Positions 13,142 to 25,330 of a stretch of DNA of 64,000 bases are shown here, piece by piece (within the stretch, counting starts at the first letter, position 1; each line of letters starts with the position of its first letter). Both the position numbers and the translations under genes were made by a program. The stretch is taken from the NCBI GenBank assembly GCA_009792885.1, contig WMCF01000111.1, forward strand, positions 826,492-890,491, in the 5' to 3' direction. The notes under the pieces are model-generated. The model did no database searches. It saw only the letters and a list, made by a program, of their open reading frames with translations, and was not told the DNA's origin. Origin of the DNA: Eremophila alpestris peregrina. Its lineage: Eukaryota > Chordata > Aves > Passeriformes > Alaudidae.

Positions 13142-13599
13142 CTTCTTTTGGTAACAGATTCAACAGATCAGCAGCCAAGACTGCATTGTCTTGATTTTTG
13201 CATGCCACTGGTGAAGTTCCAGTGTGCCCTGGCACTTGGAGATCCGTGCCTTTTATAGTCTTGGGGCTGGGGATGTTGATGCAGATGCCTTTGCCATCTG
13301 AGCAGCTCAGAGTGCTTTTCCAGGCTCTCATTGAAATGCCAGGCAGCTCCCACCACTCTCCTGGCACAGCTTTGCTCAGAGCTGAGGGGATGCCAAGTGC
13401 AAACCATTGCACTGACCACATCCAGGGCCCTCGTCCTCAGCTCTGCTGGGGCTGCTCTCAGCTGGGCTGCCTCAGGGAACAGCCTCAGGGGTCACAACCC
13501 TAAAAATCTGCATGTCCACAGTTGATACAGCCTTGCACGTGGCCAGAGTGGAATGAGCCTCGTGAAGATGAAGTCTGAGGGTGTCCTGCACCTCACAGA

Positions 13600-13960
13600 A
13601 ATGGCTTAGAAATAATTGGTGAGATGGCTCCTTGGGTGTGTTTTGTAAAGCAAAAGGTTTAATAAATTTATAAAATAATAAACAATAAAGAACAAAATAG
13701 AAATCAAGCACAGGTACCTGCAAGCTTTAGACCTCGCTACAACATCCCAAGAAGCACTGAGAAACTCTGTGCTCTCCCTTATGTATTGAAGGATTTGGGT
13801 GAGTTTTTTTGGCAAACTGCCCAATAGAGAATGGCCACATTTCTGAGGGACAGGTAAAGAGGCCTATCTGTGTTTCTGTCCTGGCACTGAGCCAATGGCT
13901 GCCAGGAGAGCAGAGAAACTTCCAGGGCTTTTTCCTTCTAAGTCTCAAAACTGAGACCTT
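13600..13960 (-). mobile_element. Possible LTR or LTR fragment
   Basis: Read on the minus strand the segment has an avian LTR-like layout: an ATACATAAGG TATA-like word, then GGGATGTTGTAGCGAGG, then an AT-rich 3' part with an ATTAAA poly(A)-type signal near 13656-13661. No TG...CA ends or target duplications could be fixed, so both boundaries and identity are tentative. Confidence 0.3.
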
Positions 13961-16900
13961 TTTTTCTTATGTGGAAAATCCCTGCTTGGTTTCAAGCTGC
14001 ATTACTGCACACAGTGATGGCTTCACCCTGACCAGCACGAGGGATGTGGCTGAGGATCAAAGGTTAGAGGTGCAAATCCACATGCCCAGATGTGGCTTGC
14101 TGGTCCCCAGCTGCCAGAGCAGATTTTGGGGCAGTTGGCACACGTTAAAAACAGGGAGACAAAAAGGAGGTGAAGGTTGTTTTTCTCTCTCTCTCTGCTA
14201 AGTTTAGGGTATTGTCCCCCCTTTTAAACCTCTTTCAGTGTTACTCTTGGTGTTGTACATTTGAAACCTCCGTGCTGAAAAACATTTGTGATGAAGGTCA
14301 AGAATACTCTTATTCAGTAAAAAGAGGTGAGTATTTATCTCCCAGGGTAAAATCTTCCAAATTGTTCCTTGTCCAAAAGACAGCTGGGTACATATGGATG
14401 AGCACCTCTTTCATGGTATTCCCTAAATGCTCACATTTAAGCCAACAAGTAAAAAAAAAAGATGTTCTGTTGACAAAAGCCACAGCTTTGCAGCCTCCAC
14501 TTGCTTTTCCTTATTAAAAAAAGTAAAATTTTACTCTTCAGTGTGGATCAATACCCAACTCCGGGAGGGTCTTGGCCTCTGGGCGGTTAAAAAGAGAGGT
14601 GACAATTATCAATGCTCTGGGCAGAACACATGCTTGGGGCTGGCAGCCTGTCCCCTCTGTGTGATGGTCAGCAGGGCCAGGCCTTCAGAGCCCTTTTGTC
14701 TGCAGCTCCTCGGTGACAGGAGCGGGTGTTGGCAGAGCTGCAGCTCGGAGCACTCGGCTGGCTGAAAGCATTGAATCCACGCTCCTTTCATCCCTATTCA
14801 GCACAGTTTTGTGCCTGTTCTCCCCAGTTCTTTGAATCTGTTGGCTGAAGGAGTGCTCCAAGCAGTTCAAAAGCACACAAAAATTCCTTTTTTCCCCCTG
14901 CTCCATGTGAGTACATCAATGCCCCTAACACCTTGTTGCCTGGCTGGCGATGGCATCTGGGTGCGTGCTCAGGACGAGGCAGCAACGTCCTGCAAAAAAA
15001 AAAACCAAACCCTGTTGCTTTGCTCTTTGAAAATGCCATTGACCTTATGAAAAGCAACCTCCTGACACAGGCTGGAGGAGTAAATTACAGCACGAAGTTT
15101 CCGTGTGGTATGAGGAGTAGAGAGCAAGTGGCAGAGCCACAGGGCTGGTCCCTGCGGGCACCACCACGGGGTCAGGAGACAAATCCTTCACCAGTTCATC
15201 CACTGGTGTGGTGAGAGCGCCATGCAAACTGGGCAGAATGCTGGTGATGGGGCTGTGTGACTGCCTGGCTGTACAGATTATGGTGAATAAATTCCCTTCC
15301 CACCTGCAGGGCTCCATTCTCCTGTTGTGTCACAGCCTCCAGTGCTGCCAGGACAGCCAAGCACTCGGGTGAAGGGCACAAACACCTCCAAGTGGCTTTG
15401 CCCTCCTAATGACTAAGCTGCTCCTGTCATTCCTTTTGTCTTTTGCTGACTCTCTTCCTCCTCCCTGCCTCTGCCTTATCTCCAGAAGTCTGTGTAATAG
15501 TGCCATAACCACTAAATCCCCTCTCAGCTTCCTTGGTATTAACTGCTGTTGTCACCAGCTACTTCTTGTCAACATCACTTGATCCCCTTTGTGCACAGCC
15601 CTGTCTTAACTCATTCCACCTGAAATTCATCAGTATATTCAGGGAAGAGATATGCAGGGAAAGAGAACTTTGCCTTTCAATCCTCCTTTATTTGGGAAAA
15701 AAAAAATCTCTCAGTACATGCAGAGCTGAAAAAGGATTTGATTTATGTTACCACAACTCTACTGATTCCACCTGAAGTTTCTCTAATTTCAGCTGGTGTA
15801 AGGCAGATTAAAATCCGTCTCAGAGTACAGTACCTTGCTGCTGTGGAATTACTTTTGACTGGGGGAGAGATAGGAAACGGGTTTTTTTTCAGTCTGAAAT
15901 ACATTTTCATTGTTATCTCTTGCGCAGGGCTCAGTGAGAGACTGTTACTGGAACTCTCTGCAAATCACCTGAATTACAGATAATCCTTTTGCAGCCCAGG
16001 AGCAATAAAAGACTGTATGGCACAGGAGGGAAAGTTTCTGCATGTCCTGGATGCAGTGGAAGTACAAAAACTGGCTGCTAGCTGCACATCCAGTCAAGGA
16101 GGGGTGAAAAGGAGCTGCCTTACCTTGCCCAAGGAGGGTTGAAGGTGGCCCCAACATTTTTGACGTACTGCCCTGTGCTTATCTCACTGATTTGCAGCCA
16201 GTCAGGCTTCAGGTTATCTTCTCAAAACGTTTCTTTTAGCAGAAAATTTATGGAATGTATTTGCAAAGTGTTCTGTAGTGCCCTGATTTGTCTGGCTGCA
16301 TGTCCTCCGTGTATCATGGAGTGTCTTCTCTCTGCTCTCCCCCTGACTTCCCCTTGTCTCTGCTGACACCTTGCTGTTCACACTCCTGGGTAGGGGCAAT
16401 CTTCATTCAGAGGAGAGACAGGAAAAGTTCAGCAAATCCAGCCTTCAGTGCAGTGCTCCATGAACTCCAGTTTGCACCAGTTAAAGATGCAGCCCAAATC
16501 TCACTGGTTTCCTGGAATATTAATTTACATCTCTTTCATCACAGATTCTCCACCTCTTTGAGGGGTTTTCTAGTTTGGGCAAAGCTGTCCATCTCCTTCA
16601 CTGCCTTGCCAGGAGGCTCAGCACTCCTGTTTTTGAACCAAAATGAACTGTTTCATGGCCAAACAGATCACACCAATCTCAGCCTTCATCTTACCTGAAG
16701 CCAACACTTTTTTTTTTTCCTCCCTTTCATTCCTTTTCTCACCATTATGACACCAGCTAACCAGAAGCAAGCAATACTTAGTTGAAAGTTTTTCCTCACA
16801 AATCAGGGGGGAAAAAATACAATATACATATTCACATTGCAAAATAAATGTGTGATATCCTTGTAAGTGTGAGGATTAGTCTGCAATTAAGACAGCAGGA

Positions 16901-19862
16901 TGCTTCAAGCAATATCTCAGTGCAGAAGTAATCACACATCTCGGGTGAGTGAATTTATTTTATTCATTGTTTCAGACATGCTGGAGGTCTGCAATCTCCA
17001 TTAGATAATGTGCTGTCCCAGCTTCTGAGGAGTTTAGGAAACTTCTGTGATTTCTTGCTAGGAGAGAAATGAGCCAGCAAGGAGGCTGGTTCTTGTATAA
17101 TTGATCTCATCATCTATATTTATGTGAAAGACAGCAGGCAGGTGGATTCTGCTCCCACTCTCGTGCTCAGTCCTGAGCTGGAGTTCTTTGTGCCCTAATA
17201 GACACGGTGATGGGATTAAATAATAACCCAAATAGGGTTGCATCAGGCCCAGACTCCAGGGCAGTGTCTGATTTTGTTTTTTATGGCTGCATTTATAATT
17301 CTTTACTGTATAAAGTAATGTATTAACATCCATCTTCTCCCATCACAACATTGCTAGCAAGGCTTTCCTTTGACACAGTAAATATTTCAGTGTTAAATGG
17401 TCTTACCAAACACTGCAGACATCCCCCCCCAAGACAAGCAGTGGAATATGTTCCTCCTGCAGTTTTGGCCATCAATATTTGATGATTAAACCATGACATT
17501 TATGGAATACTCACAGATCCTTTTATTGGGAGGCACAGGGAAACCAGGAGTCCACCAGAAGGGTTGGGAAAGGCTGTGGGGGTCTGTGAAAGTGCACAAG
17601 TGTTTTGTGCTGAATTCTCTGCAGATTCTCAAGGAAAGAATGTAAAATAAAAGGGGGGGAAGTGCCTTATTCCCTTAAATGATGAACTACAGGAACAGTC
17701 ACTTCACCTCTATTTAAAAGGATTTACATGGATGAAGAAGAGGTTGTCAGGGGAAAGAGCAAATGAAGGTGTGAGATGAGAGTGACCCGAACAAGAGATT
17801 TTCTCAATCCTGAAGTCATTGCATCACCCAAAATTATATAAAGCTTAGATCTGGCTATGCCAGGAGTGCTCAGAGATGACTCAGAGCCAAGCCAAACCCA
17901 GCTGAGAGACAGAGAAGAGCACCCAAATTGCCTGTGTCTGAAGAACTCGAGTGAGTGGATGTTTGGTGGGGAAAGGAATGAAAATTCAGTTTTGAATATG
18001 CTGATTTTAGGTCTGCTGGGAGCTTTCAGGTGGAAACTGCCACAGATTAAGGTAGGAAATATTAAGGATGCTGCCTAGACTGAACCTAATGCAAGAGAGT
18101 GTCCAAGAGACCCCAAAACAGCAGCTCAGACATCCCATCAGCATGCCTGAGCTTTTCAGAAGCTTAAGCAAAACAGCCCAAATTAGATTTATGCAGTGAA
18201 ATAAAAGGCTGAGGTTTAAATCCTGGTAAAGCTGATTCATTCCCTGCTGCTCTGCGTTTTAAAGGGCAGACTGTCAGCCAGTGAGACCCATCTCTGTGCA
18301 GCACTAGGGCCTCCCCTTCCCCTCACAAACCCTGCTCCTGTTGCCTTTGAGAGCCTGCAGGAGTAAATGCACAGGGCTACGTGACTGGCATGATCCTGCA
18401 GCACAGCAAACTCAGAACCCCATAACTCACTGTTTACAAACACATCCACAAGTCTTTCAGCTCGGTGATGGCAGTAAATGAGCAAACAGGGCTCAGCAGG
18501 CACTTACCTGATTTCCCCAGCACAGTAAAGCCATTTAGTTTATTCCAAAAAGCTACAGGGGATGAGATGGGAGGAGAAGCTCTCCCTGATTCTAATTTCC
18601 AAATGTATTAGGTGCAAACACTTTTATGAGGAAGTTTAACAGTTAGCTCTATGAATATGAATCTTTGTTACCCACTCAGATGAAGATTGCCATCTTTCAA
18701 ACCCATCACTTCTTCCACATCTCTTAGATAAGGTCCTTTTCTGTCATTTTTTTCCATCCAGCTCAGTGCCTGATAGTAGGAAATTAGCACAGGGCTATAA
18801 ATTCTCCCTGCTGTCTGATTTTGTCCTCAGCAGATATATTTTTGTTCATTCTATTTCATTTCTTATTTTGCCGGTGCATTGTATTTCAGAAATAGCTTGC
18901 TGGGGTTGGTTTTTTTCGTTGGGATTTTTTTGTTGTTGTTCTTCAAGCAATTACCATGCTAACAGCTACAAAAAGTCATTTGCTTTCATTCAGGAAGGCT
19001 TCTTGCCCGGTGCCAATATAGAATATTGTGATGTGCTGCAAATCCTTCATTTCTATTTAGGTTTGGAGTGTGCCTGTTAGTTTCTAGGGAATAAATCATC
19101 ACTGCCTGATGACTGAAATGACCTTAAGTCTCTACAGCAATTTTAAATGAAGCTGAGTTGATTCTCATTAAACACACGTCGTTTTGCCAAGCATTTCAGT
19201 TATTTATTTTCTTTGTTGATGCTCTGTATCATTTCAAATCCTTTTCTGCAGCTAATTATCAAATTGTATTTTGCTTTAAGTCTGATTGGTGCTGCCATGC
19301 CTCTTAAGGAGGTGTGGGTACAATGGCAAAATGTGCTCTTCTCAGAGCACCAGGAATTTTCTGGGAATTGAATCTCACCTTGAGTCACTCCAGTTTAGCC
19401 ACGTTATCTTTTATTAGCTTTACCTTAAAGCCTCTTTCTCCAGAATTTTGTACGTGGTTATCTCTCAAAACACTTTCTGATATCATTGCTTGTGATATTT
19501 CACCTCACCCTGCTATATCCAGGCAACACATTGATTTCCCACATCCCTTCTACTGATTTCCTATCATCAATGTCCATTCAGGCTGCTCTGAGCACACTCA
19601 GCAACAAGACACCTGAAACACCCACACTGAGGAAATTTTATGGTTTGAGAGCCAAGATTTTTTTTTATAATTCCTAAGTGCACCTTCACCTTCTTTATTG
19701 CACCGAGTACGAAGTTAAATTTACCAAGTAGCATAAATCTCTTCCACCTCTGAGCCCCGTGGAAAAGAAATCATTAAAGGGGCATTGCTGCAAAAAAAAA
19801 GTGGTGAAGGGAAGGAGAAAGATTGAAGCAAAACGTTCACAGGATGGTGCCTGGATTTTTAG
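13961..19862. other. Unique noncoding DNA
   Basis: No gene is recognised in nearly 6 kb. The part from 14.6 to 15.5 kb is GC-richer and therefore has overlapping frames on both strands, none with a recognisable domain. C-, A- and T-runs occur near 17425, 15000 and 16708. Confidence 0.55.
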
Positions 19863-20107
19863 CATCCAGGACAAGATGCAGCTCTTCAAATTTCAGACAT
19901 CTGCGGTGTTGACACCCATCCCACACTCCTGGGAGAGGAATGTGCCCTTGGAGGGGAAGATTCCTGTGACCAGCTTCAGAAAACTGCTCCAGGATGAGAT
20001 GATTCATCCCCTCTTCTCTCCATTGCCTGGAGGCAAAGTGGACGACCAAAAATCCGACAGAAATATCCACGCTGGATGCTTGGAGTTCAACAAGATGAAT
20101 CCCACAG
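19863..20107 (+). other. Weak candidate coding exon
   Basis: A plus-strand frame is bounded by an acceptor-like GGATTTTTAG (exon from 19863; alternative CTTCAAATTTCAG, exon from 19897) and a CACAG/gtacat donor after 20107. The peptide is hydrophilic and mixed in composition (for example TPIPHSWERNVPLEGKIP and SFRKLLQDEMIHPLF), which looks more protein-like than neighbouring frames, but the family is not recognised and the acceptor is weak. Chance is a serious alternative. Confidence 0.15.
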
Positions 20108-23100
20108 GTACATCTGTATTTAAAGACATTGAAGGCAGCTCAAAACATCCCATCTTGTCCTTCTATGCTTATGTGATCAAAATCTCTGAGATGCTTGTTT
20201 TTCAGGAGCTCTGAGTGCTCCTGGCTCCTGCTAAAAAAAAGCACAGGAGCACAAAGTGTCTTTAAAAAATTTAATGTTGGCTCTTGAAATCAATCTAATC
20301 TGCCTCCACTCAGGACAGTTTTGAAATATGGCTTTAGCAGGAAAATTTCCCTGATTCTGACACTTTAAACAGGCACTTATATATGCTTTCCTAAACCCAT
20401 ATTTTTAGGAATCAGCCTCAAAACGTCCCCACTTTCAAAAATCTCTGTTGGCATTAGTCAGAAGCCTTTTTAACAACTGCCTTTGGTTATGATGATTATG
20501 CTTCATTTTTTGCTGCTTCTCTCATTTTTCTCCATTAACAAAATTAAATAGACCTGCCTCAATTGGAAGCCTTCCTGAATTACCAGGCTTGTGGGCTGTT
20601 TTGGGATTCTAGTCCTGCAAAGAATGTTGAAAGTAACAAGAAAATCACGAAACCAGATGTATGCATAATAAATTCACAAAAACTAAATTTTTTTTCTTTT
20701 TCAGGCTCTATTTTCGTGTCCTACCTACTTGGCAAAGTTCTTCTAATAGCTGAGTTATTTTGTCCTCAGAGGAATTTAGAATTTAAATACAAATCCATGC
20801 ATTTTGGCCAAAATGAGCCTGCGAAATTAACACTATTTTGGATAGCAGGGGGGAAAAAAAACCCTGGAATCATCATCTAAAGGCATTTGAAAATGTTCCA
20901 GGAACATCATTACATATGTATTTTTAGTCTTCCTACTGGCAGCAAGAGCAGTGTAAGACAAATTTGCATTTCAAGGCTGGAACCAACTGCATTTTGCATG
21001 GATCTGATAAAAACATCAGAAGAACAACGAGATGCTTTGGCACACACACACACTTTTCCTAAAACGACAAAAAATTTTTTAAAAAATTAGATTTTCAAGG
21101 GTGCATTTTTACACTTCTCACTTCAAAGTTTTGCTGCTTAGTCTCCCTTGAATCAGGTGCAAATAGGCCTGACCTCTTATTTAAACTCATTCATCTTTAT
21201 GTGTTTTTCCATGTACATCCCACAAAAGGACTGATTCAGTGGGTTTACAGATATTGTACAGATACTCTGGAAGAGCAGAGACACTTTTAAGCTTATCCCA
21301 GTGGTAACAAGTGGGATTTTTCATGGAATCTGTTCTTGCTGGAGCCCCACAATATCTCCTCAAAACTTATTTGAGCACCTGATCTTTTGCTGGCTCCCAG
21401 CAGCGAAGGCAGATCAAGAAGTTTCAGCCTGGCCATGCAGAGTCAGCTCCTGAATTTGCTTCCCTGTAGGCTTCAGGAGCACCAGTGGGAAAGTTTTTGA
21501 GGCAAACCAGAGGGTGAAGAGATCAAAATGTACCACTGAATCTTCCACCACTGCTCTCTGGCAGATAAAATCAGGGCTATCTGCACAGGATGCTGCACAG
21601 CCCAGAAAACCTTGCTTCTTATTGCACCTCCTTGACTTTGAAGAACATTTCATCTTCCAAACTGTGTTTGCACAGAAGAGATGTGTAGGGACAACAAAAT
21701 GGCTCTTGGAGACATTTTATTCCTGAAAATAGTTTTGTTAGATCCCAGGTAGGTGATGCTGGGCTGGAAGTGGTCTCTCTTCACTCTCTTCAAGCAACAT
21801 CTGCTCTTTTAGTGCTGCAAGCTGAAAAAGGAGGATCAGAAAGAAGACATCCTCATTTCTCAGGGAAAATGTCAGAGAAAATAAAAGGCTTATCTGAGTG
21901 TAAATATCCACAATTATTAGAGAATGTACCTCTTGCAGCTAAGGAGGAAGTAAAAAAGCCTTGCCTGACACAGGATGTTTCCAGCAAACAGAAACAGATT
22001 GGCAAAGTTTCCTCATCAAGCTGCTCTGCAACTTTTTTCAAGTTCTGCTGTGTCAAATTTGGGCTTCAGCCCTGGCTCTCCCCCAGCAAACCTCCTGCTC
22101 CTCTGCCTCTGCAGCCAGCCCTGGCTCTGCCCAGCTCCATCCCTGCAGCTGTTGGAGCTGGGCAGGGGGGGAGAGAAGAGCCACCCTCAGCAGTGGCACA
22201 CTCCTGGCTCCAGGAGAGGCTTTGTCCAAGCTCAGTGCTCAGCCAGCCCTGGAAACCCGGAATCTTCTGCAATTCCCCAGCCCTGGTGGCATCCTGGGAT
22301 CAGCCTCCTCAGAAGCTGCTCCAGGATGAAAACTGAACTGCAGCCTGGAGCAAATTGCATTTCTCCAGGGACAAGCTTTTATCCTCATTTCTTTTGATCT
22401 GATAGCCCTTCTATCTCTTTCTCTTTTGAACGGGTTTCTCAGTTGCAGCCAGAGGAGTCTCTGAGCTGTCAAGCTCCACCGGCCTTCGGAAAGAAAGAAG
22501 AAAGAGGGAAGGTTTTAACATGTTAATCTCATCCCTCAGAGAAATACCTATTAACTCATCAGTGTGTCCTGCCCGGGACACAGGCCACTGCCTTAATCCA
22601 GCAGGTGGGAGAGGTGGCAATGAGGTCAGCAAAAAGGAGTGATTTGGGATACAAACCCCAGGAATCCCAGGTTTTCACCTGCTATTAAACAGCATCTTAA
22701 AGCTTTAGTGATCACCACAACATCGTGTAGCAATGCAGTCCAAAGGATAATTATGATTTTACTGCAAAAATTATTCCTCTTTCCTCTTAAAGAAAAAAAA
22801 AGTTGCCTTTCTATTTCAGGAAATAATATTTGTGCTAAAAAAATTAAGAAAGTGCTAAACAGAGCTCTGCAGTTACATCATCTCTACAGCTTATTTGTAT
22901 ATATTTATAATGCTGTGGATAATTTTTTCCTCTCTAAGATGAATGATCTCATTTTTGAATAGTTATTCCTGCAAATCACAGAATCAACTCCATTTCTCCC
23001 GTGTCCACTTTTGAAATTAGGTGCCTGGACTTGCACATGGCATTCAAGGTGAAAAGGCATTTTGATTTACACAGGTTTGTGTCATTTTGTTATTCTCCAT

Positions 23101-23262
23101 TGAGGTTTTCATTGCACACTTAACAATTCTGACCTTGCCTCCACAGTGAACATTCTCATTAAGTTATTTATAATGACTCACGGATCTACTAGAGATGAAA
23201 CAATGTGGAATTTCCATAGGCAGCTGTATAAAATAAATTTGAGCATTTCAACGTACTATACA
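20108..23262. other. Unique noncoding DNA
   Basis: No gene is recognised. A GC-rich patch at 22060-22330 gives overlapping long frames rich in Pro, Leu, Ser and Ala without domain features; it contains the hairpin at 22127-22165. A short (CA)n run lies near 21042-21052. Confidence 0.55.
22127..22165. repeat. Perfect 13-bp inverted repeat with 13-nt loop
   Basis: CTGCCCAGCTCCA (22127-22139) pairs exactly with TGGAGCTGGGCAG (22153-22165). The stem is GC-rich and would be stable as DNA cruciform or RNA. No flanking terminator or small-RNA context is seen. Confidence 0.85.
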
Positions 23263-23320
23263 AGGTGGAACAAGGTGGTCTTTGAGATCCCTTCCAACCC
23301 CAGCTAAACTGCAGTTCTGC
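23263..23320 (+). mobile_element. Short CR1-like 3' remnant
   Basis: ACAAGGTGGTCTTTGAGATC followed by CCCTTCCAACCCCAGCTAAA resembles the CR1 'gatgatcttt..ggtcccttccaaccca' 3' block in plus orientation. The match is short and lacks the tail repeat. Confidence 0.55.
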
Positions 23321-23401
23321 TCATCTCTCCAGATCTGACAACTGCAGACCAAAAACCACAACAGAGTCAGGAGGTGACCCAGCCACGGGGTCATTTGTTT
23401 C

Positions 23402-24190
23402 CACTATCAAACCACGTTGTGTTCTTTTTATTTAAAATTACTATCCAAGGTAGCCAAAACCCAGAATAATGCATTGGCTGCTAGTCTGTGTAAAACAATG
23501 CCAAATTCGGCTACAACTGCGTTGGTATTTTGGGGGTATTTACTTAACTTAATGAGGAATGGGATTGGCACTAATGGGGTAAGCACCGTGTTTTCATATG
23601 CGTATGCAAATGTCAGTAATTAGAATGTGCAAATGAGGAGTAGGTGTCCAGGGGAAGGTTGCTGCTTGCTTCCCATCGCTTGTGCATGATAATAATCAAA
23701 ATAAAATTTGAAAATGGCCCCATCTTCCTTTATTCCAAGGTTAATAATACAATTCAGCGGGCTTTAAAAAGGCCAGGCTTGCATTACAGCTTTGGCACGC
23801 TTCCCAAAGTGTTATACAAATTCAGGAGCTGATCTAGAGCCTTTAAATTCTTCCCTTGACAAGACATTGTCCTTTTCATGACACAGGCAGCTGATCTGGA
23901 CATGTGTCTGACTGATATGGACATTATAATTATTATTATTGTCAAACCCAGGTTTGAATTTAAGGCGTGAGAAAAAATCAGCCCCGGTTTTCAAACAGGG
24001 AATGGAATTGCAGAGAATTAATTAATATTTGTGCATCTGATATCAACTGCCCATGAATCAGCAGCTTGTGAGTGAGGGGTTAGTGGGGCATTTTTAGGAA
24101 AAGAGCCCCCACGGAGTCATTGCTCTTGGAATCATCTCCTTGGATATTTGTGCGTGATCATTTAAATTAAAATGCTGAGATCAGAGAATC
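23402..24190. promoter_or_regulatory. Enhancer-like noncoding block with POU and homeodomain words
   Basis: The block is repeat-free and holds a perfect octamer ATGCAAAT (23604-23611), a TAATTA core (23617-23622) and a second half-octamer TGTGCAAATGAG (23626-23637). Further on come ATTATAATTATTATTATTG, AGAATTAATTAATATTTG and preserved CpG words such as TTAAGGCGTGAG and AGCCCCGG. Octamer motifs bind POU factors and TAATTA binds homeodomain proteins. That the block is a conserved enhancer is inference. Confidence 0.3.
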
Positions 24191-25224
24191 TCAGTCATGG
24201 AAAGCTGGGAAGTTTTAGCTGTGAACAAGCATTTGCCTCCTCTGAAGTCTTTGATTCTATCAGTCCTAAGTACCCAGATCCTATAAAGCAATTGGAACTA
24301 TTAGACAGGATTCAGCTTAGAGCCTGCAGCTTGCCAAACACCCTGGAGATGCAAGATAAGTGCCAGTCACAGGGAGCCAGTTCAAATATTGCAGTAAAAC
24401 TCAAGGAAAATCCCACAAAATTCTGTTATTTCCTCTCTAAACTCTCCCTGGATTGTTTTTTGGTTTTTGGGGCTTTTTTCCCTTTCAATCTATTTGGGCT
24501 TTTTTCTATTTACACATTAGCCTTTAAAATTATGGTGAGATATAGTAAAGCTTTAACAAATAAGACTGAAATCTGGTCAGTGCTTATAATTCTAACAAAC
24601 TTCACTGCTTTGAATGACAAATACACAAGAAACAAATGAAAAAAAACCCACAAAAAACAAAAAATGAACAAACAAAACCTGAAGCTGGATGGGGAAGCAT
24701 TCATAAACTTCTACCATAAACTTCTACTGTTGACCAGATGCAAGGAACTGTCCCAAATTAAATCCTCCAGCTGTTCCCAAGTTGTTCAGCACAGGTTTAC
24801 CATTATAATATCTGACCTGGGGAGCCCATCTCTGAGTGCAGCCCCTCGTTTCACACCTCAGCATGTTGCAGCTCCCCACACCAAGGCAGGGAATGGATCC
24901 CTGTGCCTCCCAGGAGGGCAGAGAGGGAGCCAGGTTTGCTTTGCTGCCCCTGAGTGGATGGGAGACTGATCTGATTGATGACACCTCCAGTGACCCCTCA
25001 ATTCAGTTGTCCCAGTGACCCAAAATTCCGAAAGATTAATAAACAAATTTCCCTTCATCCAGAGCAAAGCTTTGCTAAACATTTGCACCCTGCCCTTTGC
25101 TCAGCAAACATTCTGCCTCTTGGCTGGAACACCAGGATTAGTGAAGGGCTTAGAGATGAGAAAGGCTCTTGCAGAGACAAAAACCCCTCAGGGAGGCACA
25201 AACTGGACTTGCAGCTCCACTGAA
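24191..25224. other. Unique noncoding DNA
   Basis: A 155-codon plus-strand frame begins at 24172, but it shows no family motif and length alone does not exceed chance. An A-rich stretch lies at 24637-24680. Nothing else is recognised. Confidence 0.5.
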
Positions 25225-25330
25225 CAGTTATGGGCACCACAGCTGAAGGGAAATATGGTCCAGTTGGAGGGAATCCAGAGAGTGATCGAGTTGCTGAGTG
25301 AACTGTGAAGCTGAAGAAAGTGGAGGCTGA
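25225..25330 (+). mobile_element. Degraded CR1 fragment
   Basis: The phrases GGGCACCACAGCTGAAGGGA and GGAGGGAATCCAGAGAGTGA align by eye with the CR1 segment 'gggc.cc.cagttcaag..' to 'ctggagagagtccagag'. Divergence is high and ends are uncertain; weaker similarity may extend upstream to about 25120. Confidence 0.45.

Noticed and set aside
15045..15512. Minus-strand frames with a faint retroviral-like feel
   Set aside because: No catalytic motif of protease, reverse transcriptase, RNase H or integrase is present and three frames overlap.
21770..22397. Overlapping plus-strand frames of up to 188 codons
   Set aside because: Three frames are open together because the DNA is GC-rich; composition is Pro/Leu/Ser/Ala-rich with no domain or splice support.
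24172..24639. 155-codon plus-strand frame
   Set aside because: No family motif, AT-rich hydrophobic C-terminal half, and length within chance expectation for a window of this size.
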